Shown: positions 16,286-23,328, numbered from the stretch's first letter. The stretch is 35,594 bases of DNA from Pelomonas sp966111775 (GCA_966111775.1 CBHWBD010000031.1:1-35594), one strand, 5' to 3'. The notes: a model not told the origin generated them from the sequence alone. Translations and numbers: made by a program.

Positions 16286-16843
16286 ATGAAGCGCCTGACC
16301 CTGATCCCCGCCCTGCTCGCCGCCAGCCTGGCCCAGGCCGCCCCGACCACCTATGTGATCGACCCGGCCCACACCTATCCGAGCTTCGAGGCCGACCACA
16401 TGGGCATGTCCTTCTGGCGCGGCAAGCTGACCAAGAACGCCGGCAGCATCGTCTACGACAAGGCCACCGGCGCCGGCAGCGTGGAAGTGCAGATGGACCT
16501 GGCCAGCATCGACTTCGGCCTGGAGGCCATGAACGGCTGGGCCAAGGGCGAGCAGTTCTTCAACGTGGCCAAGAACCCCGGCGCCAGCTTCAAGGGCCGC
16601 TTCGACAGCGCGCCGGGCAAGCTGGTGGGCGAGCTGACACTGAACGGCCATACCAAGCCCGTCACGCTGACCATCAACCAGGTGAAGTGCACGGCACACC
16701 CCATGTTCAAGCGCGACTGGTGCGGCGCCGACGCCTCGGGCAGCTTCAACCGCGAGGACTTCGGTCTCGTCGCCGGCAAGGACTGGGGCTTCAAGATGGA
16801 TGTGGGCCTGCGCATCCAGGTGGAGGCGGTGGCCAAGGAGTAA
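16286..16843 (+). CDS. YceI family periplasmic lipid-binding protein
   Basis: The protein is 185 aa from ATG 16286, with TTGGAG as ribosome binding site. A signal peptide (residues 1-18) is followed by YVIDPAHTYPSFEADHMGMSFWRGKL, the usual start of the YceI lipocalin-like beta-barrel. The later repeats of FGLEAMNGWAKGEQFFNVAKNP and LTLNGHTKPVTLTIN also fit. YceI proteins bind polyisoprenoid or amide lipids in the periplasm. Length and domain coverage are complete. It is a single-gene unit, with a bidirectional terminator immediately after it. Confidence 0.93.
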   Translation: MKRLTLIPALLAASLAQAAPTTYVIDPAHTYPSFEADHMGMSFWRGKLTKNAGSIVYDKATGAGSVEVQMDLASIDFGLEAMNGWAKGEQFFNVAKNPGASFKGRFDSAPGKLVGELTLNGHTKPVTLTINQVKCTAHPMFKRDWCGADASGSFNREDFGLVAGKDWGFKMDVGLRIQVEAVAKE

Positions 16844-16858
16844 GGGCCCGCAGGCCCC

Positions 16859-16890
16859 AGAAAAAAACGCCTCCGAGGAGGCGTTTTCTT
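16859..16890. terminator. Bidirectional Rho-independent terminator
   Basis: AAAACGCCTC pairs with GAGGCGTTTT around CGAG. An A tract precedes the stem (AAAAAAACGCC from 16861) and TTTTCTTCTT follows it. It therefore works for yceI on the plus strand and for the S46 peptidase on the minus strand, whose stop codon is at 16892. Confidence 0.9.
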
Positions 16891-16891
16891 C

Positions 16892-19069
16892 TTACTTCAC
16901 ACCCATCTCATCCAGGAGGCGGGTCGTCTTGTCGACGGTGCTCATCTGCCACAGCATGTAGCGCGCATCCAGGCAGATGCTGCGGACCATCTTGGGGTTG
17001 AAGTCCCAGTCCGAGATCACCGCGTCCAGCGTGCCGTCGAACAGCAGGCCGACCAGCTCGGCGTTCTTGTTCAGCACCGGGCTGCCGGAGTTGCCACCGG
17101 TCGTGTCCAGCGTCGACAGGAAGTTGACCGGCACGGAGTCCAGGCTCTTCACGTAGTACTTGCCGAAGTTGCGCGCCTTGATGGCGGCCAGCTGCTCGGC
17201 CGGGGCGTTGAACTCGCCGCCGGCTTCGTCCGGACCGCGATGCTTGGCGACGATGCCGCGCAGCGTGGTGAAGGCCGTCCAGTTGCTGCCGTCGCTGCCG
17301 GGGTTGCGGCCCTGCACCTTGCCGAAGCTGATGCGCAGCGTGCTGTTGGCGTCGGCGTAGACGGCCTCGCCACGGCTGGCGTGGTAGTCGATCATGGCCT
17401 GCTGCACGCCGGCGTAGGCCTTCTGCAGCTTGCCGGCCAGTTCCTTGTCGCGGCTCTCACGCTTGTCGTAGTCGTCCTGCAGGGCCACGGCGAGCTTGAT
17501 GAAGGCGTCGTCGCTGGCCTTGAAGGCGGCGGCGTCCTTGTCCATCCAGGCCAGGCGGGTGGCGGTGTCGGACAGCTTGCTGCCGGCGTAGAGCTTGTCC
17601 AGCTGGGCGCGGATGCTGGCCTCGTCCTGGCCGGCCTTCAGGCCCAGGGACTGCAGCCAGGCGGCGTTCAGCGTGTTGGCGGGCTGGGCCAGGTACTGGG
17701 CCAGGAAGTGGGCCACCACGCGCTTGTCGGTCTGCTCGTCGTAACGGCGATCGAGGGACTGCTGGCCGGCGCGCAGGCGCGACTGGTCACGGTCCTGGAA
17801 GCCGGTCTTGCGCTCGGCATCGGGCTTGGCGCGCTCCAGTGCCGCCTCGTACAACGTGTGGGCCGAGTTCAGCAGCACGGGCGTCGTGAAGGCCATCAGC
17901 ATCTCGGCGCGGGCGGTGGCCTGGCGCTCGGCGATCAGGCTTTCGGTCGCGGTCATGTCGGCGCCATAACGCTCCTTGCGCTTGGCATCGGCGTTGACCC
18001 AGGTCTTGAGCTTGTCGAAGTCGGCCGTCTTGCGGGCCAGGATGTCGCTGCCGTCGTAGCTCTGCTGCTGACCCTGCAGGTTCTTGTAGTAGTTCTGCAG
18101 GCCCTGCATGCGGGCGGCCATCTTGATCTCGCCGTCGCGGCGGCCGGCCGTCTCGGCCTTGATGAGGTCGATGGCCTCGCCCATCACGCGCGCTTGCGTG
18201 GGCTGCTGCCAGCCGAAGGCGAAGTCCACTTCGGTGGGCAGGCGGTGGCGGTTGGTGCGGCCCGGGTAGCCGGCCACCATGACGAAGTCGTTCTCGTTCA
18301 GGGGGCTGCTGGCCATCTTCAGATGGTGCTTGGGCACATAGGGCTTGTTGTCCTTGCTGAACTCGGCCGGCTTGCCGTCCGGGCCCACATAGGCGCGATA
18401 GAAGCTGTAGTCGCCGGTGTGGCGCGGCCAGACCCAGTTGTCGGCATCGCCGCCGAACAGGCCCACGCCGGTGGCGGGTGCATGCACCAGGCGCACATCG
18501 CGGATCTCGAGCTGCTTGATCAGCTGGTATTGCAGGCCGCCGAAGAAGGCGTAGACATTGCAGCGGTGGCCCTTGTCGGCCTCGCAGGCGGCGACCAGGC
18601 TCTTCTCGGTGGCCTCGATGGCGTCGGTGCGGGCCTTGCCGGTCAGGGCCAGGGTCTTGGCGTTCAGGATGTCGGCCGACACGTCCTTCATGTCGACGGT
18701 AACCAGGATGCGGCTGCCGGGCGCGGCGGGCAGTTCATCGGCCAGCGTGGCGGCGTAAAAGCCGTTCTTCAGCAGGTCGCGGTCGGGCTTGGAGTTGTAC
18801 TGGATGCTGCCGTAGGCGCAGTGGTGGTTGGTGACCACCAGGCCCTGAGGCGACACGAAGCTGGCCGTGCAGCCGCCCAGGGACACGACAGCGCCCATCG
18901 GGAAGTCGGTCAGCTCCTTGAGCTTGGCCGGGTCCATGGCCAGACCACCGGCCTTCAGCGGCTTGGCGATCTGCGGCAGTTGCTTGGGCATCCACATGCC
19001 TTCATCGGCATGGGCAGCGGTGACGGCCAGCGCGGCAGCGGCCAGCAGCGTGAGGGAGTGACGGATCAT
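16892..19069 (-). CDS. S46 family dipeptidyl-peptidase (DPP7-like)
   Basis: The protein is 725 aa from ATG 19069 with a Sec signal peptide ending near AHA (residues 1-21); mature proteins begin DEGMW as here. The fold is a chymotrypsin-like core split by a large helical insert. The catalytic His lies in VVTNHHC (82-83) and the Ser in GGNSGSP (S661). The residue 18 positions after the catalytic Ser decides the P1 preference in this family. Here it is Gly679 (LLFDGTLD), as in DPP7, whereas DPP11 has Arg. Hydrophobic P1 residues are thus expected, rather than Asp/Glu. The protein probably releases dipeptides in the periplasm. The 42-bp tandem repeat lies 87 bases upstream. Confidence 0.9.
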   Translation of the reverse strand: MIRHSLTLLAAAALAVTAAHADEGMWMPKQLPQIAKPLKAGGLAMDPAKLKELTDFPMGAVVSLGGCTASFVSPQGLVVTNHHCAYGSIQYNSKPDRDLLKNGFYAATLADELPAAPGSRILVTVDMKDVSADILNAKTLALTGKARTDAIEATEKSLVAACEADKGHRCNVYAFFGGLQYQLIKQLEIRDVRLVHAPATGVGLFGGDADNWVWPRHTGDYSFYRAYVGPDGKPAEFSKDNKPYVPKHHLKMASSPLNENDFVMVAGYPGRTNRHRLPTEVDFAFGWQQPTQARVMGEAIDLIKAETAGRRDGEIKMAARMQGLQNYYKNLQGQQQSYDGSDILARKTADFDKLKTWVNADAKRKERYGADMTATESLIAERQATARAEMLMAFTTPVLLNSAHTLYEAALERAKPDAERKTGFQDRDQSRLRAGQQSLDRRYDEQTDKRVVAHFLAQYLAQPANTLNAAWLQSLGLKAGQDEASIRAQLDKLYAGSKLSDTATRLAWMDKDAAAFKASDDAFIKLAVALQDDYDKRESRDKELAGKLQKAYAGVQQAMIDYHASRGEAVYADANSTLRISFGKVQGRNPGSDGSNWTAFTTLRGIVAKHRGPDEAGGEFNAPAEQLAAIKARNFGKYYVKSLDSVPVNFLSTLDTTGGNSGSPVLNKNAELVGLLFDGTLDAVISDWDFNPKMVRSICLDARYMLWQMSTVDKTTRLLDEMGVK

Positions 19070-19155
19070 GAAGCGGTTCGGCAAAAGACGAAACCGCGAG
19101 CGTAACCCGCAAGAGGCAGATGCCCGGGGTGAGGAAAGCCAGGCTTCGGCCTGGG

Positions 19156-19262
19156 GAAAGCCCCGGAATTTGGGGGCAAAGCCCTCCAAAGCACGGTGAA
19201 AGCCCCGTGATTTGAGGGCAAAGCCCTCCCAAGCACGGGGAAAGCCCCGGGATTTGGGGACG
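19156..19262. repeat. 42-bp tandem repeat, about 2.5 copies, hairpin-rich
   Basis: Copies begin at 19156, 19198 and 19240 (the last partial), each opening with GAAAGCCCCG. Each unit is itself two similar halves starting AAAGCCC. On the minus strand the halves read as small hairpins such as CGGGG-CTTT-CCCCG and GAGGGC-TTT-GCCCTC. The array lies upstream of the S46 peptidase start (19069) and downstream of the unknown gene ending at 19302. It is probably non-coding, although one minus-strand frame stays open across it. Confidence 0.8.
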
Positions 19263-19301
19263 GTACCGGAATGAAAACGTATTCGCGGGCCGAGCGCCGC
19301 T

Positions 19302-19670
19302 TCAGTGCGTCATGCCGATCCACTCGCCGGCGGACTGGTAGGCCTCGAAAAGGTCCAGCGCCAGGTCACGCAGGCCCGGGTGGTCGCTGCCGAAACCGTC
19401 GACCAGGCGCTCGGAGGCGTACTGGCGGTCGTAGAGCATGCGCGTCGGGTTGATGGCCAGGCCGGCATCGTTCATCAACTGGCCGAAACGCAGCAGATCG
19501 CGGCTGCTGACGGGCCCGCTGGCCGATCCGGCGGACGTCAGACCCAGGGCGCGGATGTCGCCCAGATTGACGCCCTGCGCGATCTTCAGGCCGCTGAAGG
19601 CATGGCCCGGGTCGCCCGCGCCGCGGGGCTCGTCGGCGGGGATGGGGATCAGGTGCAGCGGAATGAGCAT
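19302..19670 (-). CDS. Conserved-looking hypothetical protein, unknown function
   Basis: The protein is 122 aa from ATG 19670 (MLIPLHLIPIPADEPRG). I do not recognise a domain. It has no signal peptide or membrane segment. The C-terminal half (SSRDLLRFGQLMNDAGLAINPTRMLYD, written in parts as SSRDLLRFGQLMND and AGLAINPTRMLYD) is predicted helical, and the C-terminus continues through LALDLFEAYQSAGEWIG. Codon use has the high GC third positions of its neighbours, which supports a real gene. It stands alone between the repeat array and the cupin/sigma operon, on the same strand as both. Confidence 0.6.
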   Translation of the reverse strand: MLIPLHLIPIPADEPRGAGDPGHAFSGLKIAQGVNLGDIRALGLTSAGSASGPVSSRDLLRFGQLMNDAGLAINPTRMLYDRQYASERLVDGFGSDHPGLRDLALDLFEAYQSAGEWIGMTH

Positions 19671-19783
19671 GGCGGGCCTCGGCGGACTTCTGGCGTGTGC
19701 CGCCATCGTGCCGGGGTCGCGGAAAACTGAAGGGCGGAGAAAGGCGGAAAAGCCACCCTTAACCGCCGCTGATGAAATTCAAG

Positions 19784-20599
19784 TCAGACGAATTGCAGGT
19801 CCAGATCGCCGTGCGCGTAGAGGATGACGCCGGTGTCGGTCTCGGTGATGCGATGGCCGGTGCCCGCCGGGGCGAGCTGGTAATCGCCGGTCTGCAGCAG
19901 CAGGTCGTCGAGGAAGAGCTCGCCCTGCACCATCAGGCATTCCTCGTCGTGACCGTGGCTGTGCACGGGCACGCTGGCGCCGGGGTCGGCACGGTAGAGC
20001 AGCGCGGCCTGGCCGCCCCCGCTCCACAGCACGCGGCGGCGGATGCCGGGCGCGAACTCGGGCCAGCCCGCGTCGGCATCGCGCACCAGGGCGCGCTCGC
20101 CGGCCGGGCCGTCGGCCTCGCGCACGAAGACATGGGCGCCATCCTCGCTGGACAGCCGAGGCGTGCTGCCCGCGGGCAGGCGCAGGAAGTCGCGCAGGCC
20201 GAGGAATTCCTCGCCGACCTCGAGGCTGCCGCGCACGACGAGGAATTCGCTCGCGCCCGCTACCTCCAGGTCTGCGCTGGCGCCGGGCTCGAGTTCGATG
20301 ACGCGAGCGGCACGCGGCTCGCCGGGGCGCAGCGCACGGCCTTGCGGCGCTCGGTAGAGCCAGCGCTGATGCACGCCTTCGGCCAGGGCCTCGGTCGTCG
20401 TGCGGCGGCGGCGCACGGTGACCATGCCGCGCTCGGCTTCGAGCGACTGCTGCAGGCGGCCGGTGAGGCGTTCGCCCAGGCGGCCAGCGGGTGCGGCCGG
20501 TGCGGCCCAGGCGCTTGCGAAGGGTTCGCTGAGCAGGGGTGACATGTCGTCGTCGGGGGATTCGGGGCGGGATTCGGGGGTATCGGGCATCGTCGTCAT
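19784..20599 (-). CDS. Double-cupin protein (ChrR-like cupin), third gene of an ECF sigma operon
   Basis: The protein is 271 aa from ATG 20599, with a strong GGGAGG site 12 bases after the sigma stop. Residues 75-165 form a cupin-like domain whose metal ligands are gone (ADLEVAGASEFLVVRG has no His). Residues 185-265 form a second cupin with a full set: H213, H215, E219 (HSHGHDEECLMVQG) and H249. ChrR, the anti-sigma factor of RpoE in Rhodobacter, has such a cupin for singlet-oxygen sensing. However, the zinc anti-sigma domain of ChrR is not visible here. The N-terminal ~60 residues are Pro/Ala-rich and then basic. An anti-sigma or sensor role is inferred from the operon. Confidence 0.75.
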   Translation of the reverse strand: MTTMPDTPESRPESPDDDMSPLLSEPFASAWAAPAAPAGRLGERLTGRLQQSLEAERGMVTVRRRRTTTEALAEGVHQRWLYRAPQGRALRPGEPRAARVIELEPGASADLEVAGASEFLVVRGSLEVGEEFLGLRDFLRLPAGSTPRLSSEDGAHVFVREADGPAGERALVRDADAGWPEFAPGIRRRVLWSGGGQAALLYRADPGASVPVHSHGHDEECLMVQGELFLDDLLLQTGDYQLAPAGTGHRITETDTGVILYAHGDLDLQFV

Positions 20600-20611
20600 G
20601 GCGCCCTCCCT

Positions 20612-21325
20612 TCAGGCCAGCAGCGCATGCGCGCCAGTGTCGCCCAGAGCCTCACGCAGCGTGATCAGCGCGCGTCGGATCTGGGATTTGACGGTCCCCA
20701 GCGGCAGGCTGGTCTGGCTGGCGATCTCCTCGTGCGACAGGCCATTGAAGAAGGCCAGCGCCACGAGCTGGCGCGGCTGGGGCTTGAGCAGCAGCAGGGC
20801 ACGGTGCAGTTCGGCATGGCCCTGGGCCACGGCCAGCAGCTCGTCGCCGGACTCGGACGTGGATGTCGACAGGGGCACGGTCTCCTCATCGAGTTCCTCG
20901 TGTTGGAAGCGGGCTTCGCGGCGGATGGCGTCGATGGCGCGCGAGCGGGCCATGCCGAGCAGCCAGGTCAGCGGACGGCCACGCCCGGCATCGAAGCGCG
21001 GCGCCTGGCGCCAGACCTGGAAGAACACCTCCTCGGCCACTTCCTCGGCCAGCTGGGGTCGGCGCACCAGGCGCAGCACCAGGCCATAGACACGCGACAG
21101 CGTCGCTTCGTAGAGGGCCAGCAGGGCGCGCTCGTCATGGTCGACGATGGCCTCGATCCAGGCCGCGAGCTGGGTGTCGTCCAACGTCGGGCAGCCGGGC
21201 CTGGGCGCGGCCGCTTCGACGACGCAGGGGTCTTCCAGGTCGGCGTCCTGCGGCTCGACTTCGTCGAACAGCAGGGCCGGCGCGGGCGGCTCGTCCATAG
21301 CTTCGCTCGGGTGCGGCAGGGTCAT
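20612..21325 (-). CDS. ECF-type sigma factor with acidic N-terminal extension
   Basis: The protein is 237 aa from ATG 21325; GAGGAG overlaps the stop of the upstream cupin (TGAGGAG). ATG 21298 is an in-frame alternative. Residues 1-50 are acidic and proline-rich, longer than the usual ECF start. Region 2 follows at about 55-125 (LLALYEATLSRVYGLVLRLV, AEEVAEEVFFQVWRQAPRFD, RPLTWLLGMARSRAIDAIRR). Region 4 lies at about 175-230 (LKPQPRQLVALAFFNGLSHE, IASQTSLPLGTVKSQIRRAL). The style resembles SigK/ECF proteins paired with cupin or ChrR-type regulators. It lies between two cupin genes that probably regulate it. Confidence 0.9.
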   Translation of the reverse strand: MTLPHPSEAMDEPPAPALLFDEVEPQDADLEDPCVVEAAAPRPGCPTLDDTQLAAWIEAIVDHDERALLALYEATLSRVYGLVLRLVRRPQLAEEVAEEVFFQVWRQAPRFDAGRGRPLTWLLGMARSRAIDAIRREARFQHEELDEETVPLSTSTSESGDELLAVAQGHAELHRALLLLKPQPRQLVALAFFNGLSHEEIASQTSLPLGTVKSQIRRALITLREALGDTGAHALLA

Positions 21326-21334
21326 GGCGTCTCC

Positions 21335-21742
21335 TCAGACCAGCAACTGGTCCACATGCGGCTCGGCACCGCGCAGAAAGATGGTGGCGCCCGTCTCGGT
21401 GCTGATGCTGGCGTGCAGACTGCCGGCGCGGGCCAGGTGGTAGCCGCCCGGGCCCACCTCGATCTGGCTGCCGACCTTGAGCACCCCTTCCAGCACCAGG
21501 CACTCCTCGTCCACCGGATGGCGGTGGGCTTCGAGGCGGGCTCCGGGCGCAATCTTGAGCAGATAGCTCAGAATGCCGTCGTTCTCATGCAAGACCTTGA
21601 TCTGCACACCTTCTCCGAAAGGTTGCCACCCGACCGAGCCCGCGGGCACGGTCAGGTGGCTGTCGTCGGTGTCGGCCACGCGCTCCAGCAGGCGCCGGCG
21701 GATGGCGCGGGCCTGGGCGGGGGTGGCGGAGGGCGAGGTCAT
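21335..21742 (-). CDS. Single-domain cupin (ChrR-like), first gene of the ECF sigma operon
   Basis: The protein is 135 aa. A short basic helix (ARAIRRRLLERV, 11-22) precedes one cupin with a complete metal site: H73, H75, E79 (AHRHPVDEECLVLEG) and H110. The DEECLxxxGxL stretch is shared with the metal-binding cupin of the third gene, so the two are paralogues. There is no HxxxCxxC zinc motif of classical anti-sigma factors. No Shine-Dalgarno precedes ATG 21742, while CGTAAA lies 8 bases upstream, so translation may start on a leaderless message. The protein is cytoplasmic. It probably senses a small molecule or oxidant and acts on the sigma factor encoded next. Confidence 0.78.
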   Translation of the reverse strand: MTSPSATPAQARAIRRRLLERVADTDDSHLTVPAGSVGWQPFGEGVQIKVLHENDGILSYLLKIAPGARLEAHRHPVDEECLVLEGVLKVGSQIEVGPGGYHLARAGSLHASISTETGATIFLRGAEPHVDQLLV

Positions 21743-21778
21743 GACAGGGCTTTACGCAGCGTGAAGAATTCCGGATGC
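21743..21778 (-). promoter_or_regulatory. Candidate ECF promoter of the cupin-sigma-cupin operon
   Basis: On the minus strand GCATC (21778-21774) is followed after exactly 17 bases by CGTA (21756-21753), and the ATG comes 10 bases later. The same spacing appears on the plus strand for the divergent gene. The 8-base gap from CGTAAA to ATG places the transcript start at or next to the start codon. An inverted repeat, TTTACGC (21751-21757) with GCGTAAA (21780-21786), overlaps this promoter. Confidence 0.6.
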
Positions 21779-21786
21779 AGCGTAAA
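21751..21786. repeat. Inverted repeat overlapping the ECF promoter
   Basis: TTTACGC at 21751-21757 and GCGTAAA at 21780-21786 are perfect 7-bp arms. The next bases extend the match to 9 of 10 (TTTACGCwGC). The centre contains GAATTC. The left arm contains the minus-strand -10 CGTAAA, so a protein bound to the dyad would cover the promoter. It may be an operator, or two oppositely facing copies of the sigma factor's -10 motif. Confidence 0.5.
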
Positions 21787-21791
21787 CCTCG

Positions 21792-21817
21792 GCATCTACC
21801 CTGGGTAGTCCGGCGTA
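21792..21817 (+). promoter_or_regulatory. Candidate ECF promoter of the SRPBCC gene
   Basis: GCATC (21792-21796), 17 bases, CGTA (21814-21817), 10 bases, ATG 21828. This is the same arrangement as for the divergent operon on the other strand. There is no Shine-Dalgarno sequence between the motif and the start codon. Confidence 0.6.
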
Positions 21818-21827
21818 TCCCCTTTGC

Positions 21828-22313
21828 ATGTCTCAAACCGACTATTTCGACCTTGTCAGCCACTGGCGCCTGGATGCGCCCGTCCCCCGCGTCTGGCGGG
21901 CCATCACCGAAACCGAGCACTGGCCGCGCTGGTGGCCCGGCGTCATGGGCGTGAAGCGGCTGAAGAACGGTGATGAGGTCGGCGTGGGCCGGGTGCAGCA
22001 GATCCACTTCCGCACCGGCCTGGGCTACCGCCTGCAGCTGGAGCTGGAGGTGACCGAGGTGCTGCGCGAGGAGCGCCTGCGCGCCCGGGCCGCCGGCACG
22101 CTGGCGGGTGAAGGCATCTGGCTGCTGCACCAGGCCCTGCCGGAGGCGGGCGGGCATACCGATGTGACCTTTGTCTGGCGCGTCACCCTGCCGCCAGGCA
22201 TCCTGCGCTGGACGGCGCCGCTGCTGGCGCCCTTGTTCCGTTGGAATCACAAACGGGTGATGCGCGCCGGCCGCCTGGGTCTGCAGAGCTATCTGGGATT
22301 GGCAGCCGGCTGA
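21828..22313 (+). CDS. SRPBCC (START/polyketide cyclase-like) protein
   Basis: The protein is 161 aa. The N-terminus DYFDLVSHWRLDAPVPRVWRAITETEHWPRWWPGV is the typical first strand and helices of the SRPBCC fold; given in parts, VPRVWRAITETEHWPRWWPG is the recognisable core. The later half carries strands and the long C-terminal helix that closes a hydrophobic cavity. Such proteins bind or transform hydrophobic small molecules. It has no signal peptide. It is divergent from the cupin/sigma operon and has the same candidate promoter, so it is the best predicted target of that sigma factor. The ligand is unknown. Confidence 0.82.
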   Translation: MSQTDYFDLVSHWRLDAPVPRVWRAITETEHWPRWWPGVMGVKRLKNGDEVGVGRVQQIHFRTGLGYRLQLELEVTEVLREERLRARAAGTLAGEGIWLLHQALPEAGGHTDVTFVWRVTLPPGILRWTAPLLAPLFRWNHKRVMRAGRLGLQSYLGLAAG

Positions 22314-22354
22314 GACGGCGGCAGCATGGTCGGGCTCATCAGACAGGACCCGAC

Positions 22355-22759
22355 GTGGACCCGAACACCCTGACACCCGCCGTCGACGCTGTCGTGGACA
22401 GCTTTCTGCGCGCCTTCAACACGCTGGACTTCGATGGCTTCAAGGCTTGCCTGGCCGAGCGGGTCAGCTTGTTCGCGCCGGTCGTGGCTCAGCAAAGCCT
22501 CATCGAGGGCAAGTCAGCTGTCGAGGCCCATTTCCGCCTCGTCTTCGAGCATGAGGCGCCGGCCGGGCCCGATATCCGGCCGCGCAACGTCCACCGCCTG
22601 CAACTGGCCGAGGACGCCGCCGTGGTCACGTTCGAGTTCCCGCGCGGCGATGGTTCCTCGGGAAGGCGCAGCCTGGTGCTGCAGCGCCTCGAAAGCGCCT
22701 GGAAGATCGTGCACATCCACGCCTCCAACGGCGATCCGCCGCGCGCGGCGACGGCCTGA
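22355..22759 (+). CDS. NTF2/SnoaL-like small protein
   Basis: The protein is 134 aa from GTG 22355, preceded by AGGA. Its plan is that of nuclear transport factor 2-like proteins: a helix (VDAVVDSFLRAFNTLDFDGF), FKACLAERVSLFAP, a GKSAVEAHFRLVFE helix, and the final strands VLQRLESAWKIVHIHAS. The family includes ketosteroid isomerase-like enzymes and ligand-binding proteins without catalysis; no catalytic pair can be named here. It follows the SRPBCC gene by 41 bases and may be co-transcribed with it. Its stop codon lies inside a palindrome shared with the convergent dcd gene. Confidence 0.78.
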   Translation: MDPNTLTPAVDAVVDSFLRAFNTLDFDGFKACLAERVSLFAPVVAQQSLIEGKSAVEAHFRLVFEHEAPAGPDIRPRNVHRLQLAEDAAVVTFEFPRGDGSSGRRSLVLQRLESAWKIVHIHASNGDPPRAATA

Positions 22760-22768
22760 GATCAGGCC
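22753..22768. repeat. Palindrome containing both stop codons of a convergent gene pair
   Basis: GGCCTGA (22753-22759) and TCAGGCC (22762-22768) are perfect arms separated by GA. The TGA of the NTF2-like gene ends the left arm, and the TGA of dcd on the other strand ends the right arm. No T tract follows on either strand. It may form a small 3' hairpin on both messages, but a true terminator is not supported. Confidence 0.55.
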
Positions 22769-23328
22769 TTGGGCAAGGTGACGCCGACCTGCCCCTGGTA
22801 TTTGCCGCCGCGGTCCTTGTAGCTGGTCTCGCAGACCTCGTCGCTCTCGAAGAACAGTACCTGGGCGCAGCCTTCACCGGCGTAGATCTTGGCCGGCAGC
22901 GGCGTGGTGTTGCTGAACTCCAGCGTCACATAGCCTTCCCACTCGGGCTCGAAGGGCGTCACGTTGACGATGATGCCGCAGCGGGCATAGGTGCTCTTGC
23001 CCAGGCAGACTGTCAGCACATTGCGCGGGATGCGGAAGTACTCCATCGTGCGCGCCAGCGCGAAGCTGTTGGGCGGGATGATGCAGACATCCTTGTTGAT
23101 GTCGACGAAGCTGTTCTCGTCGAAGTTCTTGGGGTCCACCACCGTGCTGTGGATGTTGGTGAAGACCTTGAACTCGGGCGCGCAGCGGATGTCGTAGCCA
23201 TAGCTGCTGGTGCCGTAGCTGACGATCTTGCGGCCGTTCTGCTCGCGGATCTGACCGGGCTCGAAGGGCTCGATCATGCCGTGCTGCTCGGCCATGCGGC
23301 GGATCCATTTGTCGCTCTTGATACTCAT
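22762..23328 (-). CDS. dcd: dCTP deaminase
   Basis: The protein is 188 aa from ATG 23328, with AGAGGA as ribosome binding site. The sequence is conserved throughout: SIKSDKWIRRMAEQHGMIEP, SYGTSSYGYDIR, the nucleotide-binding GKSTYARCGI, TPFEPEWEGYVTLEFSNTTP with the catalytic Glu, and YAGEGCAQVLFF. The enzyme deaminates dCTP to dUTP, the main route to dTMP in many proteobacteria. Length matches the trimeric monofunctional enzymes (E. coli 193 aa). A REP-like hairpin element lies between it and the upstream binding-protein gene, so it may have its own promoter. Confidence 0.97.
   Translation of the reverse strand: MSIKSDKWIRRMAEQHGMIEPFEPGQIREQNGRKIVSYGTSSYGYDIRCAPEFKVFTNIHSTVVDPKNFDENSFVDINKDVCIIPPNSFALARTMEYFRIPRNVLTVCLGKSTYARCGIIVNVTPFEPEWEGYVTLEFSNTTPLPAKIYAGEGCAQVLFFESDEVCETSYKDRGGKYQGQVGVTLPKA

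Noticed and set aside
17240..19105. Long plus-strand frame opposite the S46 peptidase
   Set aside because: The composition is repetitive Gly/Leu/Val/Ala/His, with no motif, and the opposite strand carries a complete catalytic enzyme with a signal peptide.
19156..19262. CRISPR array
   Set aside because: The units are contiguous 42-bp tandem copies without variable spacers, and no cas genes are near.
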